A stretch of DNA of 64,000 nt from Maricaulaceae bacterium EIL42A08. Lineage in GTDB: Bacteria; Pseudomonadota; Alphaproteobacteria; Caulobacterales; Maricaulaceae. Made by a program: the position numbers and the translations under genes. The notes beneath the pieces were generated by a model. It was not told where the DNA came from. It saw only the letters and a list, made by a program, of their open reading frames with translations, and did no database searches. The stretch lies in the NCBI GenBank assembly GCA_024178355.1, contig JAMZNZ010000002.1, positions 167,501-231,500 of the forward strand, given 5' to 3'. Positions 21,613-29,465 of the stretch are shown here, in pieces. Each line of letters starts with the position of its first letter. Position 1 is the stretch's first letter.

Positions 21613-24177
21613 ATGATGTCTCGTTTCACCCGCTCGGCGCTCTTCGCCGCGGCTTCTTCGATTGCTCTTGGCTCGGCTGCTTCGGCTCAGGTCTTTGACC
21701 AGGTCGGCGGTGGAGAACGCCGCACGGTTGAGGTCATCACCGTGACCGCTCAGCAGCGTGAGGAAAGCGCGCAGGACGTTCCGATCTCCATCGGTGCGTA
21801 TGACAACGCAGCTCTGGACGCAGCTGGCGTTCAGGATATCAAGGACCTGATTTCAATTGCGCCTGGCCTGATGGTCACCTCGACTCAGTCAGAAACCATC
21901 ACCACCGCACGTATTCGCGGCATTGGTACTGTGGGCGATAACTTTGGCCTGGAAAGCTCGGTCGGTGTCTACATCGACGGTGTCTTCCGGTCTCGCAACG
22001 GCGTTGGCTTCGGTGATCTGGGTGAGCTGGAGCGCATCGAAGTGCTTCGCGGCCCGCAGGGCACGCTGTTCGGCAAGAATACGTCGGCTGGTGTTCTCAA
22101 CATTGTCACGCAGGCCCCTGAGTTCGAGCATGGCGGCAGCTTTGAAGCTCAGCTCGGCGACTATGGCTATCAGCGCTACTCGCTGGGTCTGACCGGTCCG
22201 ATCGTGGAAGACGTTCTGGCATTCCGCATCTTTGGTGCTGACGCAGAGCGTGACGGCTTTACCAGCCTGGTTATCGACCAGGACCCGAACTACGATGTTC
22301 GTGATTCCGAGACTGAAAACTACTCCACCGTCCGTGGTCAGCTGTTGTGGACCCCGAGCGAGACCGTTACCGGTCGCCTTATCGCGGATTATTCCGAGCG
22401 CGATGAGCGTTGCTGCTCGGCTGTGGCATGGGACTACTCTGCTGTTGGTGCAGCCCTCGTGGGCGGCGTGACTGAGCAGACCGCTGTTGGCGCGGGTGTT
22501 GGCTTCCCGGCAAATCCGGAAGACCGCACTGCCTATTCCAACCGTGAATACGCCCAGCTCGTTGAAGATTGGGGTGTGTCAGCTGAGTTCGATATCGAGC
22601 TTCCGGTTGGTACTCTGACCACCGTGACGGCTTTCCGTAACTGGCAGAACCGTCGTTCGCAGGACATCGACTACTCGGCCGCTGATCTGGCTTACCGCGA
22701 TGCGGCGAATAACTTCACCGACCTTACGCGTTTCTCTCAGGAAATCCGCCTCCAGGGTGCCACAGAGCGTCTTGACTGGCTGGTTGGTGGCTTCTTCTCC
22801 CATGAAGAGCTGCGTCTGGGTGATGCCATCCAGTACGGTAATGACTGGGAGCCTTTCCTGGGCCTGATCGCATCGGGCCTCACCGACCCGAACTTTGTCT
22901 CAACCAACCTGAATGGTCTGGCTCTTGGCTTTGTGCCGGGCGTTCCGGGGCTACCGGGTTACACCCCACTGGCTCCAGGCAGCTTCTTCCCGGCCGGGTC
23001 CGGTGTGGCTCAGGACGTTTACGATCAGACGTCTGAAAGCTGGGCGATCTTCACCCACAATACCTACCAGTTCACCGACAACCTCGCTGTGACCGCAGGT
23101 ATCCGCTACACCAATGAGACCAAGGACGTATTTGCGACCTTCAACACAGCCAATACGCCTGGCTGCTCGATCCTGGAAGCCTACGCCAACTTCAACCCGG
23201 CAACGGCGTGGAACCCGGCTGCGGCCTTTGCAGGGACCGCTTTTGGCCCCCTAGCTCCCACCCTTTGCCTGCCGTATGCCCGCTCTGGTCTGGACGCCAA
23301 TGGTTATGACCGTGAACGTTCTGATGAGGAGCTGTCCGGCACGCTGCGCCTGACCTATGACGTCAATGACGACGTGATGGTCTACGGCGGCTACTCACGT
23401 GGCTTCAAGGCAGGTGGTTTCAACCTTGACCGCCAGCTGAACGGCCCGGTCGATGCAACCGGTTACACGAACTCGAACTCCGAGTTTGCACCGGAAATCA
23501 TCGACTCCTGGGAGCTGGGCTTCAAATCCCAGCTGTTCGGCAACGTCATGCAGGTGAACGGCAACGTCTTCCTGCAGCAGGTTGAAGACTTCCAGCTGAA
23601 CACCTTTAACGGCCTGGCCTTTGTTGTGGAAAGCGTGGACGAGTCTGAGTCCATGGGTCTTGAGCTGGACGCCTTCTGGGCAACCCCGGTTCCTGGCCTC
23701 GACCTGTCAGCGGGCTATGCCTACGTGAACACCGAGTACACGACGGTCAACACGGGCGATCCGCTGGTTGATGCCATCCAGGGCAAGGACTACTCGCTGT
23801 CGCCGGAGCACTTCGTGACCGGTCAGGCGCTGTATGAGCGTCCGGTGTTTGGCAACATGCTCTTCACCGCAGCTGCAGATGCGCGCTACGTGTCTGAGTA
23901 CAACACCGGTTCTGACCTGGATCCGGAAAAGCTTCAGGAAGCCTTCACCCTGGTCAATGCTCGCATCGGCATTGGTCGTGAAGATGGCCTGTGGTCGATT
24001 GAGGCCTGGGGTCGCAACCTGACCGACGAGACCTATGCTCAGGTTGCCTTCGACGCGTTTGCCCAGGGCAGCCGCGGCGGTGCAGGCACCTCGAACGATC
24101 CGCGTGGTACGGCCAGCTACATGGCCTTCCTTGGTGCTCCGCGCACCTGGGGCGTAACTCTGCGTACCGAGTGGTAA
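21613..24177 (+). CDS. TonB-dependent outer-membrane receptor
   Basis: An 854-residue outer-membrane active transporter. The signal peptide ends at ASAQV (residue ~26), followed by a TonB box-like VEVITVTAQQREES, then a plug domain (DVPISIGAYDNAALDAAGVQDIKDL, RGIGTVGD, VYIDGVF, ERIEVLRGPQGTLFGKN). A ~700-residue 22-strand barrel ends in an aromatic-rich C-terminus, TWGVTLRTEW. The substrate is unknown; the VYIDGVF/GKNTSAG plug type is common in sphingomonad and hyphomonad receptors for sugars, lipids or aromatics, and no siderophore genes are nearby. Codon use is strongly biased, suggesting high expression. A strong terminator follows. Confidence 0.95.
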   Translation: MMSRFTRSALFAAASSIALGSAASAQVFDQVGGGERRTVEVITVTAQQREESAQDVPISIGAYDNAALDAAGVQDIKDLISIAPGLMVTSTQSETITTARIRGIGTVGDNFGLESSVGVYIDGVFRSRNGVGFGDLGELERIEVLRGPQGTLFGKNTSAGVLNIVTQAPEFEHGGSFEAQLGDYGYQRYSLGLTGPIVEDVLAFRIFGADAERDGFTSLVIDQDPNYDVRDSETENYSTVRGQLLWTPSETVTGRLIADYSERDERCCSAVAWDYSAVGAALVGGVTEQTAVGAGVGFPANPEDRTAYSNREYAQLVEDWGVSAEFDIELPVGTLTTVTAFRNWQNRRSQDIDYSAADLAYRDAANNFTDLTRFSQEIRLQGATERLDWLVGGFFSHEELRLGDAIQYGNDWEPFLGLIASGLTDPNFVSTNLNGLALGFVPGVPGLPGYTPLAPGSFFPAGSGVAQDVYDQTSESWAIFTHNTYQFTDNLAVTAGIRYTNETKDVFATFNTANTPGCSILEAYANFNPATAWNPAAAFAGTAFGPLAPTLCLPYARSGLDANGYDRERSDEELSGTLRLTYDVNDDVMVYGGYSRGFKAGGFNLDRQLNGPVDATGYTNSNSEFAPEIIDSWELGFKSQLFGNVMQVNGNVFLQQVEDFQLNTFNGLAFVVESVDESESMGLELDAFWATPVPGLDLSAGYAYVNTEYTTVNTGDPLVDAIQGKDYSLSPEHFVTGQALYERPVFGNMLFTAAADARYVSEYNTGSDLDPEKLQEAFTLVNARIGIGREDGLWSIEAWGRNLTDETYAQVAFDAFAQGSRGGAGTSNDPRGTASYMAFLGAPRTWGVTLRTEW

Positions 24178-24225
24178 GAAGCAGGACCTGAAACGGCCTT
24201 AAAAAGGGCCGGTCAGGGAGGGGCG

Positions 24226-24267
24226 AAGGCCGGGTCTGTGCAAACAGGCCCGGCCTTTTGCTTTTTT
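24226..24267 (+). terminator. Rho-independent terminator of the TonB receptor gene
   Basis: AAGGCCGGGTCTGT pairs with ACAGGCCCGGCCTT (one G·T wobble), with a 6-base loop, and is followed by TTTTGCTTTTTT. It lies 48 bases after the receptor stop. Confidence 0.9.
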
Positions 24268-24373
24268 GGTCAATGCCGTTTGTTATGCTTTAACACCGAT
24301 TGGTGGTTCGCGCGGGTACCTGTCCGCGTTATGCTCTGAATGAACAAGAGCCGAATCCTGGAACTGATCACCC

Positions 24374-25447
24374 GTGACGCTATCGCCTCGCAGACAAACC
24401 GCCCTGATCGCTGTGATCCTGTTTTTCGCCCTTGGCTTTCTGGCCATTGGTGCAAGCCCGCTGTCGGCCCGGTCGCTGGAACAGCGGTTGCAGGCAGCGG
24501 CGGAGGAGGCCCTTCGCGGCGTTGATGCCGATCGCTGGGCGACGGTGAGCCTGAGCGGGCAAGTGGCAACGCTGAGCGGTTTGGCTCCTGATCGTCAGGC
24601 TCAGGCCCAGGCACTGGACGCCGTTTCGAGCGCCAGCTGGGCTGGCGGGGTGGTTGCCGGCGGCATTACCAGAGTGCTTGACCAGACACGCCAGGCTCGC
24701 GAGGAGGCTCCGGTTCAATTCAGTGCTGAAAAGGCGGCAGGCCGGGTTCAGATATCCGGACTGGCACCGGATGCGGCCACTGTCGACCGGATTGAGGCGC
24801 TGGCTCGCCGCCTGTTTGCCGGGGGCGCAGATGTGCAGATGCAGCTGGCACCGGGCTCTGCGCCTGACGGGTTTGAAGTCACGGTCCAGCTGGTGTTGTC
24901 CGAACTCACCCGACTTGATTCTGGCGCAGCCCGTATCTCAAGAGAGCGCTATGTTCTAACCGGCCTTGCTCCTGACAGCGCGACGGCCATACGTGCGCGC
25001 CAGGCGATTGCGCGTGGGGTTGAGAGTTTTCAAGGTGCCGCGCTTATTCGCACTGATGCCGGGGACTTTGGCGTTGAGATCAATGACCCGGTCCATTGCC
25101 GGCTTCTTGTTGAGGCTGCGCAGGGCTCCCGGCCCGTGTCCTTTTCGCCGGGCGGGGCGGGGCTCACGTCAGGATCCACGGCCAATCTACGCCGCGCGGG
25201 TGCCGCCTTTGATGCGTGCAATGCCGGGTCTCTGATTGTGGCCGTGCGGGCTGAGGGCGCCGATACATCAGACGAAGTACTGGCGCTAGCTCGCGCTGAA
25301 GCGGTTATTGAAGCCATGTCCGCAGCCGGTCCCGCACGGGAGCTGTTTCTGGCTGAAAGCGCGCCTCAGGACGCAGACCGCGCGCTTCGTTTTGCACTGG
25401 CCCCCGCGCCAGTTGAACCCACCGAACCCGAACAGACAGAGGAATAG
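24374..25447 (+). CDS. BON-repeat envelope protein with an OmpA-like C-terminus
   Basis: A 357-residue protein with an N-terminal membrane anchor or signal (LIAVILFFALGFLAIGASPL). It has three BON-like repeats, each ending in a strand pattern such as TVSLSGQVATLSGLAPDRQAQ, RVQISGLAPDAATVDRI and RYVLTGLAPDSATAIRAR. The C-terminal ~110 residues (VSFSPGGAGLTSGSTANLRRAGAAFDACNAGSLIVAVRAEG) resemble an OmpA peptidoglycan-binding domain, as in the OmpA-BON proteins of actinobacteria and alphaproteobacteria. It starts with GTG at 24374, without a strong ribosome site. The downstream HhH protein follows after 5 bases, so they form an operon. Confidence 0.7.
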   Translation: MTLSPRRQTALIAVILFFALGFLAIGASPLSARSLEQRLQAAAEEALRGVDADRWATVSLSGQVATLSGLAPDRQAQAQALDAVSSASWAGGVVAGGITRVLDQTRQAREEAPVQFSAEKAAGRVQISGLAPDAATVDRIEALARRLFAGGADVQMQLAPGSAPDGFEVTVQLVLSELTRLDSGAARISRERYVLTGLAPDSATAIRARQAIARGVESFQGAALIRTDAGDFGVEINDPVHCRLLVEAAQGSRPVSFSPGGAGLTSGSTANLRRAGAAFDACNAGSLIVAVRAEGADTSDEVLALARAEAVIEAMSAAGPARELFLAESAPQDADRALRFALAPAPVEPTEPEQTEE

Positions 25448-25452
25448 AGATC

Positions 25453-26028
25453 ATGCTGTGGCTGGTCTGGCATATGTGGATTTTGATCGGGCTCGCTTTT
25501 GCTGGCGGCGTTATTGCTGGTTGGGTGATCCGGTCCCGCTCTGATGAGACGCCAGAGCGTCCGATGCTCGAGAAGCTCGACGCGACGGTGGTAACACCTG
25601 TTGAAGAGGGTAAATCGGACTCTGACTCCAAGCTGGAGGTCGGGACGTCGTCTGGGCCTGACGCAAAGCCTGAGACCAAAGCGGCTCCGGCTGAGCCTGC
25701 ACCTGTGCCCGAAACGCCAAAGTCATCGGCAAAGAAGCCAGCCGCGAAGAAAAGCCCGAAGCCAGCGGCTGCAAAAACGCCAAAGCAAAAGCCAGCAGAC
25801 AAGCCAGCGGCACCGGCCTCGTCCTCTGCCGTTGACGACCTCACACAGATCAAAGGGCTTGGGCCAAAAGCGGCTGAAAAGCTGAACGGGGAGGGCGTGA
25901 CGCGTCTGTCTCAGATTGCCGTCTGGAGCGATGGTGATGTCGAACGCTTTGACGCCCTCATCAATGGTCGCGGCCGTATCGTCCGCGACGAATGGGTAAA
26001 ACAGGCCAAGGCTTTAAGCGAAGGCTAG
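25453..26028 (+). CDS. Membrane-anchored protein with a C-terminal helix-hairpin-helix domain
   Basis: A 191-residue protein: one membrane helix (LVWHMWILIGLAFAGGVIAGWVI), a ~100-residue linker rich in Lys, Pro and Ala, and a compact C-terminal domain, VDDLTQIKGLGPKAAEKL, of the helix-hairpin-helix type. Similar DUF4332/HhH domains follow membrane anchors in many alphaproteobacteria; their role is not established. It is co-transcribed with the BON protein. Its TAG overlaps the convergent meaB stop by 4 bases. Confidence 0.72.
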   Translation: MLWLVWHMWILIGLAFAGGVIAGWVIRSRSDETPERPMLEKLDATVVTPVEEGKSDSDSKLEVGTSSGPDAKPETKAAPAEPAPVPETPKSSAKKPAAKKSPKPAAAKTPKQKPADKPAAPASSSAVDDLTQIKGLGPKAAEKLNGEGVTRLSQIAVWSDGDVERFDALINGRGRIVRDEWVKQAKALSEG

Positions 26029-27011
26029 CGGTGCTTATCACGCGCCTTTAACAGGCGTTCTGCCGCTTCGCTCGCGGGTAGGCGTCCCTCGGCAACGGCG
26101 GCTTCCAGTGATCCTGCTGCCGCGGTCACCCCGGGGTTGGCTTTGAACGCTTCCAATACCCGGTCTTCGACCATCGACCACAACCAGCGTACCTGTTGCT
26201 CGCGGCGGCGACTGTCGAGCGCTCCGGCCTGCTCGAGGGCCTTTCGGTGTTTGATGACGGTATCCCAGAGCGTATCGATGCCAGCCGCGTTAAGACCTGA
26301 ACCGGTCAGGACGGTCGGTGTCCAGTGGGGTGAGACCGGCGCAAAAAGGTGGAGCGCGGCTTCCAGATCGCGTGCGGCCCGCCGCGCGCGGGTTTCATTC
26401 TCGCCGTCAGCCTTGTTCACGAACAGGATCTCAGCCAGCTCCAGCAGGCCTTTCTTGATGCCTTGCAGCTCATCGCCTGCGCCCGGCAGCATCAAGGCCA
26501 CAAACACGTCGACCATGTCCGCAACGACCGTTTCTGACTGGCCGACACCGACCGTTTCAACGATGACCACGTCATAGCCCGCAGCTTCACACAAAAGCAT
26601 GCTCTCGCGGGTTTTGCGTGCGACTCCGCCGAGCGTTCCGGCGCTGGGGGAGGGGCGGATGAAGGCATTTCTGTCCACCGCAAGCGCACCCATGCGGGTC
26701 TTGTCGCCAAGTATGGAGCCTTTGGTGCGCGAGGAGGAGGGGTCCACAGCCAGTACGGCGACCTTGCGCCCCTGACTTGTCAGATGGCCACCCAGCGCTT
26801 CAATGAGCGTGGATTTTCCTACGCCTGGAACTCCGGTCAGACCGATGCGCCAGGCATTGCCGGTTTTATCCATCACCGCTGTGATCAGCGCGCGTGCCTC
26901 GGCCTGATGGTCGGCCCGTGTCGATTCCACACGCGTAATGGCGCGCGCCAGGGCGGCACGGTCTCCCGCTACCAATCGCTGGGCCAGGGCCTGGATGTCG
27001 GTTGAACTCAT
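26025..27011 (-). CDS. meaB: Methylmalonyl-CoA mutase-associated GTPase MeaB
   Basis: A 328-residue G3E-family GTPase that protects and reloads adenosylcobalamin in methylmalonyl-CoA mutase. The Walker A is GLTGVPGVGKSTLI near residue 58, with VLAVDPSSSRTKGSILGDKTRM (base-specific for MeaB), an IVETVGVGQSE switch II and NKAD for guanine specificity. The start ATG at 27011 gives the usual length; the longer open frame begins at TTG and is disfavoured. The mutase subunits mutA and mutB lie 2.4 kb away on the same strand, separated by three small envelope genes. Confidence 0.95.
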   Translation of the reverse strand: MSSTDIQALAQRLVAGDRAALARAITRVESTRADHQAEARALITAVMDKTGNAWRIGLTGVPGVGKSTLIEALGGHLTSQGRKVAVLAVDPSSSRTKGSILGDKTRMGALAVDRNAFIRPSPSAGTLGGVARKTRESMLLCEAAGYDVVIVETVGVGQSETVVADMVDVFVALMLPGAGDELQGIKKGLLELAEILFVNKADGENETRARRAARDLEAALHLFAPVSPHWTPTVLTGSGLNAAGIDTLWDTVIKHRKALEQAGALDSRRREQQVRWLWSMVEDRVLEAFKANPGVTAAAGSLEAAVAEGRLPASEAAERLLKARDKHR

Positions 27012-27066
27012 GGCTGCCAATTCACCGCGCTTTGGCCTTAACGGCAAGGCCGGGGTGTAAGTCAGC

Positions 27067-27555
27067 TCAGGGTTTGGGGGCCTGCATCAAAATTTCCGCC
27101 ACATTGTAGGCGTTGTCGGGAATCGGTTCACCCGAGCCTGCGATCACTTCCAGTGTGGCGGTGGTTGTTGGCTGGGCCTGGGGGCTTATGGAGACGCCGA
27201 TCCCGACACCGGTTCCGGAAAAGCCGCCGCTGCCCCAACCGCGAGAGATTGACCCGCCCACGCGAACTGGCGACCGCTCTTCGCCTTCGGTTTGGGTGCG
27301 CCTGTCTACAATCTCGAACCACTCAAAGCCATTGCGCTGAGCCAGATCTGCCGCGCGGCGCAGCGCTAGCTGTTCTGCTTCCAGCTCGGCACCTCGACCG
27401 CGCGCGGTGTAACTGACGCGCCAGCGGTCATTTTCAATGCGCACATCGTCGTAGCCAATCCCGGAGTTGTTCAACGATGCCGGCCCGTAGGCGGGCGGCG
27501 GTGTTGCGCACGCAGCAAGCAGGCTGGTGGCAGCAAGTATCAGAATAAGGCGCAT
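27067..27555 (-). CDS. Conserved lipoprotein of unknown function
   Basis: A 162-residue lipoprotein with lipobox LLAAC at residues 12–16. The mature part begins ATPPPAYGP, continues with a YDDVRIENDRWRVSYTARG core and a glycine-rich loop, and ends in AEILMQ. This matches a small family seen in caulobacters and hyphomonads (a CC0125/CC1285-like lipoprotein, from memory). Its function is unknown, probably in the outer-membrane periplasmic face. It sits 56 bases upstream of meaB on the same strand. Confidence 0.72.
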   Translation of the reverse strand: MRLILILAATSLLAACATPPPAYGPASLNNSGIGYDDVRIENDRWRVSYTARGRGAELEAEQLALRRAADLAQRNGFEWFEIVDRRTQTEGEERSPVRVGGSISRGWGSGGFSGTGVGIGVSISPQAQPTTTATLEVIAGSGEPIPDNAYNVAEILMQAPKP

Positions 27556-27621
27556 AGGGATGGCTCCAGATTTGATCTGTGGCCAGTCTAGTCGAAAAAT
27601 AATGCCCTTGCAGCGATGTCG

Positions 27622-28086
27622 TTAGCGCCGGGCGAAGATTGCAAACAGCAGAGCCGCAATAATCCCGGATCCGGCCCCAATTAGTGGCAAGGCAAAGGTC
27701 GCGGGTAGCTGTGAGAGCGTCAGGGTCGAGATATCCTGCCCGCCAGCAAGCGCCGAGCTGACCGACCCGCCGTGCAGGCGATGAAGGTAAGCGCCCATGG
27801 CCGCAAATCCGGCCAGTCCACCCCCGACCCAGCTGGCAAGGCTGCCAAGCCCGGTGGCCTTTAGCACCAGCCACAACGCGATGAAGGCAAGGCCCGCTGG
27901 ATAAGCAAACATCAGCGCTGAAAACCAGATGGAGATGGCCAGCGGCATCAATTCGCCAACCGTCAGCTCAGCACCGGCCGGATCGGTCATGACGAAGTGG
28001 ATCATCATGCCGAAGACAGCTACGGCCGCGCCAATCGCCGGTGCAATAATAAAGCCGGTGAAAACACCGCGTGCGTCGATCTGCAT
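27622..28086 (-). CDS. Small integral membrane protein of unknown function
   Basis: A 154-residue protein with four predicted membrane helices (GFIIAPAIGAAVAVFGMMIHFV, LAISIWFSALMFAYPAGLAFI, ASWVGGGLAGFAAMGAYL and FALPLIGAGSGIIAALLFAIFA). A perfect AAGGAGG ribosome site stands before ATG 28086, so the in-frame upstream codons to 28110 are excluded. I do not recognise the family. It lies between the lipoprotein and secreted-protein genes on the same strand. Confidence 0.7.
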   Translation of the reverse strand: MQIDARGVFTGFIIAPAIGAAVAVFGMMIHFVMTDPAGAELTVGELMPLAISIWFSALMFAYPAGLAFIALWLVLKATGLGSLASWVGGGLAGFAAMGAYLHRLHGGSVSSALAGGQDISTLTLSQLPATFALPLIGAGSGIIAALLFAIFARR

Positions 28087-28206
28087 TGAGCCACCTCCTT
28101 GCATTGACAAGCCTTAGTCTAGCGCAGGCGTGCTAGCTGTGCAGCCATCAAAAAAACGGGCGCGGCCATCAACCGCGCCCGTTCTGATGTCTGGCCGGCC
28201 GGAAGC

Positions 28207-28641
28207 CTAGTATTCGGTGGCGTACAGCACGGCGGGGACTGGCTCTTCCCAGAAGGTGCCAACCCAGATGTCATACTGGCCAGACGCGTTAAAGCGGATG
28301 GCCGGATCAAGGCCATTCACGTCATCGACGCAATACCATTCGCCGTCCGGTGCGTTGACCACAAGCGTGGTGTCGTACTCAGAGCGCGCACCGATGGTCA
28401 GCTCACCGCCAGACCAGTTCAGGCGCGCGTCCGGTGCGTTGGTGATCATGCCGGTGCAGCCAATGCCCGCCGCATCGATATTGCCGCCGGCAATGATTTC
28501 CAGCTCGGCCGGATCGGGCATAAAGCCGGACGACAGCTCATAGGTGCCAAAATTTGGCGGCTGGGTGTAGTCCTGAGCCGCGGCAATGCCGGTGAAGGCG
28601 AGGGCCGCTGCAGATGCGGCGAGAATGCGTGTGAAGGTCAT
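28207..28641 (-). CDS. Secreted small beta-rich protein
   Basis: A 144-residue exported protein with a signal peptide ending at IAAAQDY (residue ~23). The mature part has GTYELSSGFMPDPAELEIIAGGNIDAAGIG, two cysteines (CTGMITNAPD and YCVDDVNG) that may pair, and repeated IRFNASGQYDIWVGTF strands. Similar domains occur in caulobacter periplasmic proteins annotated as 'peptidase S1', but no catalytic triad is visible. The upstream frame to 28929 lacks a good start. The ATG at 28641 follows a GGGGACAG segment. Function unknown. Confidence 0.7.
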   Translation of the reverse strand: MTFTRILAASAAALAFTGIAAAQDYTQPPNFGTYELSSGFMPDPAELEIIAGGNIDAAGIGCTGMITNAPDARLNWSGGELTIGARSEYDTTLVVNAPDGEWYCVDDVNGLDPAIRFNASGQYDIWVGTFWEEPVPAVLYATEY

Positions 28642-29134
28642 AACTGTCCCCGTTAAAAAACCTGAGTGAACTATGCGGGTTTTTAATCCCCTGCCAAGTC
28701 TGTTCGGTGGCAAAAGAAGGAGGCAAGAGGGCGTCATATACACACACCAAACCCGCCTCGACGTTTCCGCCAGGCGTTTTGGGCAAGCAGGAGGGGCGCG
28801 GGAGCAAGTCCGGGCCGTTATTGGGTATGGTGACTTTATGAAGCCCGATAAAGGCTCCCGCGCCATCAGGGGTGATTTTTCGAGCCCGGGGATCGACGGC
28901 TCGGCACTGAAGCCTCTTCTTTTATCCACATATGGGACCGCATCCCCACTGAACGCCGGTTCGCAGCTTACGGTGCGTTAGTCCGCTCGCCACTCGGGAA
29001 CACCCCGCCCACCCCCTCGGTCCGGACGCTCCGGTTCGACCTCCCGTGGGGATGAGTGCGCACAGTATGGAGGCAGATTGAAAGGGTGGGGATAAGTTCG
29101 TGCGTCCTTTAAAGACGCTCGCCACGGGCTCGCT

Positions 29135-29183
29135 CCTCGCCGATGAGGGAGGAAAGAGCTCTATGAAACCCTCATCGGCGAGG
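29135..29183. repeat. 15-bp perfect inverted repeat
   Basis: CCTCGCCGATGAGGG and its exact reverse complement CCCTCATCGGCGAGG are separated by 19 bases containing the palindrome AGAGCTCT. There is no T tract and it is not beside a stop codon, so it is not an ordinary terminator. Confidence 0.85.
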
Positions 29184-29241
29184 GGCGCGAAGCGCGTCTC
29201 GAAGGATCCGCAGGAATTGACGCACCCCTTGCCCAACAGTG

Positions 29242-29268
29242 TCCCGGACGCGAAGCGATCCGGGATCT
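29242..29268. repeat. Dispersed hairpin repeat, family 2
   Basis: TCCCGGACGCGAAGCGATCC with GGGATCTACC after it forms an 8–9 bp hairpin. Relatives occur at 51843 (nearly identical: GCGTAGCG centre, then ACCT), 51903, 13327 and, degraded, 60404. Most lie at gene 3' ends. Confidence 0.75.
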
Positions 29269-29368
29269 ACCGCAGGCGCGATGATCTGAGCACAAAGACG
29301 CTGACCTTAGATCCCGGCGCTCCCGATGGTCGGCCGGGACAGGTTGACGGCGGAGCAAAAACTACCAG

Positions 29369-29443
29369 CGTCATCCTGAATTTAATTCAGGACCCAGTCA
29401 TACCGGCATCACCGCTGGGTCCCAAATCAAGTTTGGGATGACG
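29369..29443. repeat. Dispersed hairpin repeat, family 1, copy 2
   Basis: A ~75-bp palindromic element closely similar to the copy at 17894, including the flanking CATCCTGAATTTAATTCAGG and CCCAAATCAAGTTTGGGATG arms. It lies just downstream of mutB (minus strand) and could end its transcript. Confidence 0.85.
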
Positions 29444-29465
29444 GACCCTTGAGGACCAGTGAAAG

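Larger units (their letters stand above)
28642..29465. other. 824-base non-coding stretch
   Basis: No convincing gene is present in the 824 bases between the secreted protein and mutB. It contains a perfect 15-bp inverted repeat (29135–29183), a family 2 hairpin (29242–29266), a family 1 hairpin (29369–29443) and GC-rich tracts near 28981–29050. The ORFs across it have poor composition. It looks like a decayed or repeat-rich spacer. Confidence 0.6.

Noticed and set aside
27012-27047. TTG-initiated extension of meaB
   Set aside because: The ATG at 27011 gives normal family length.
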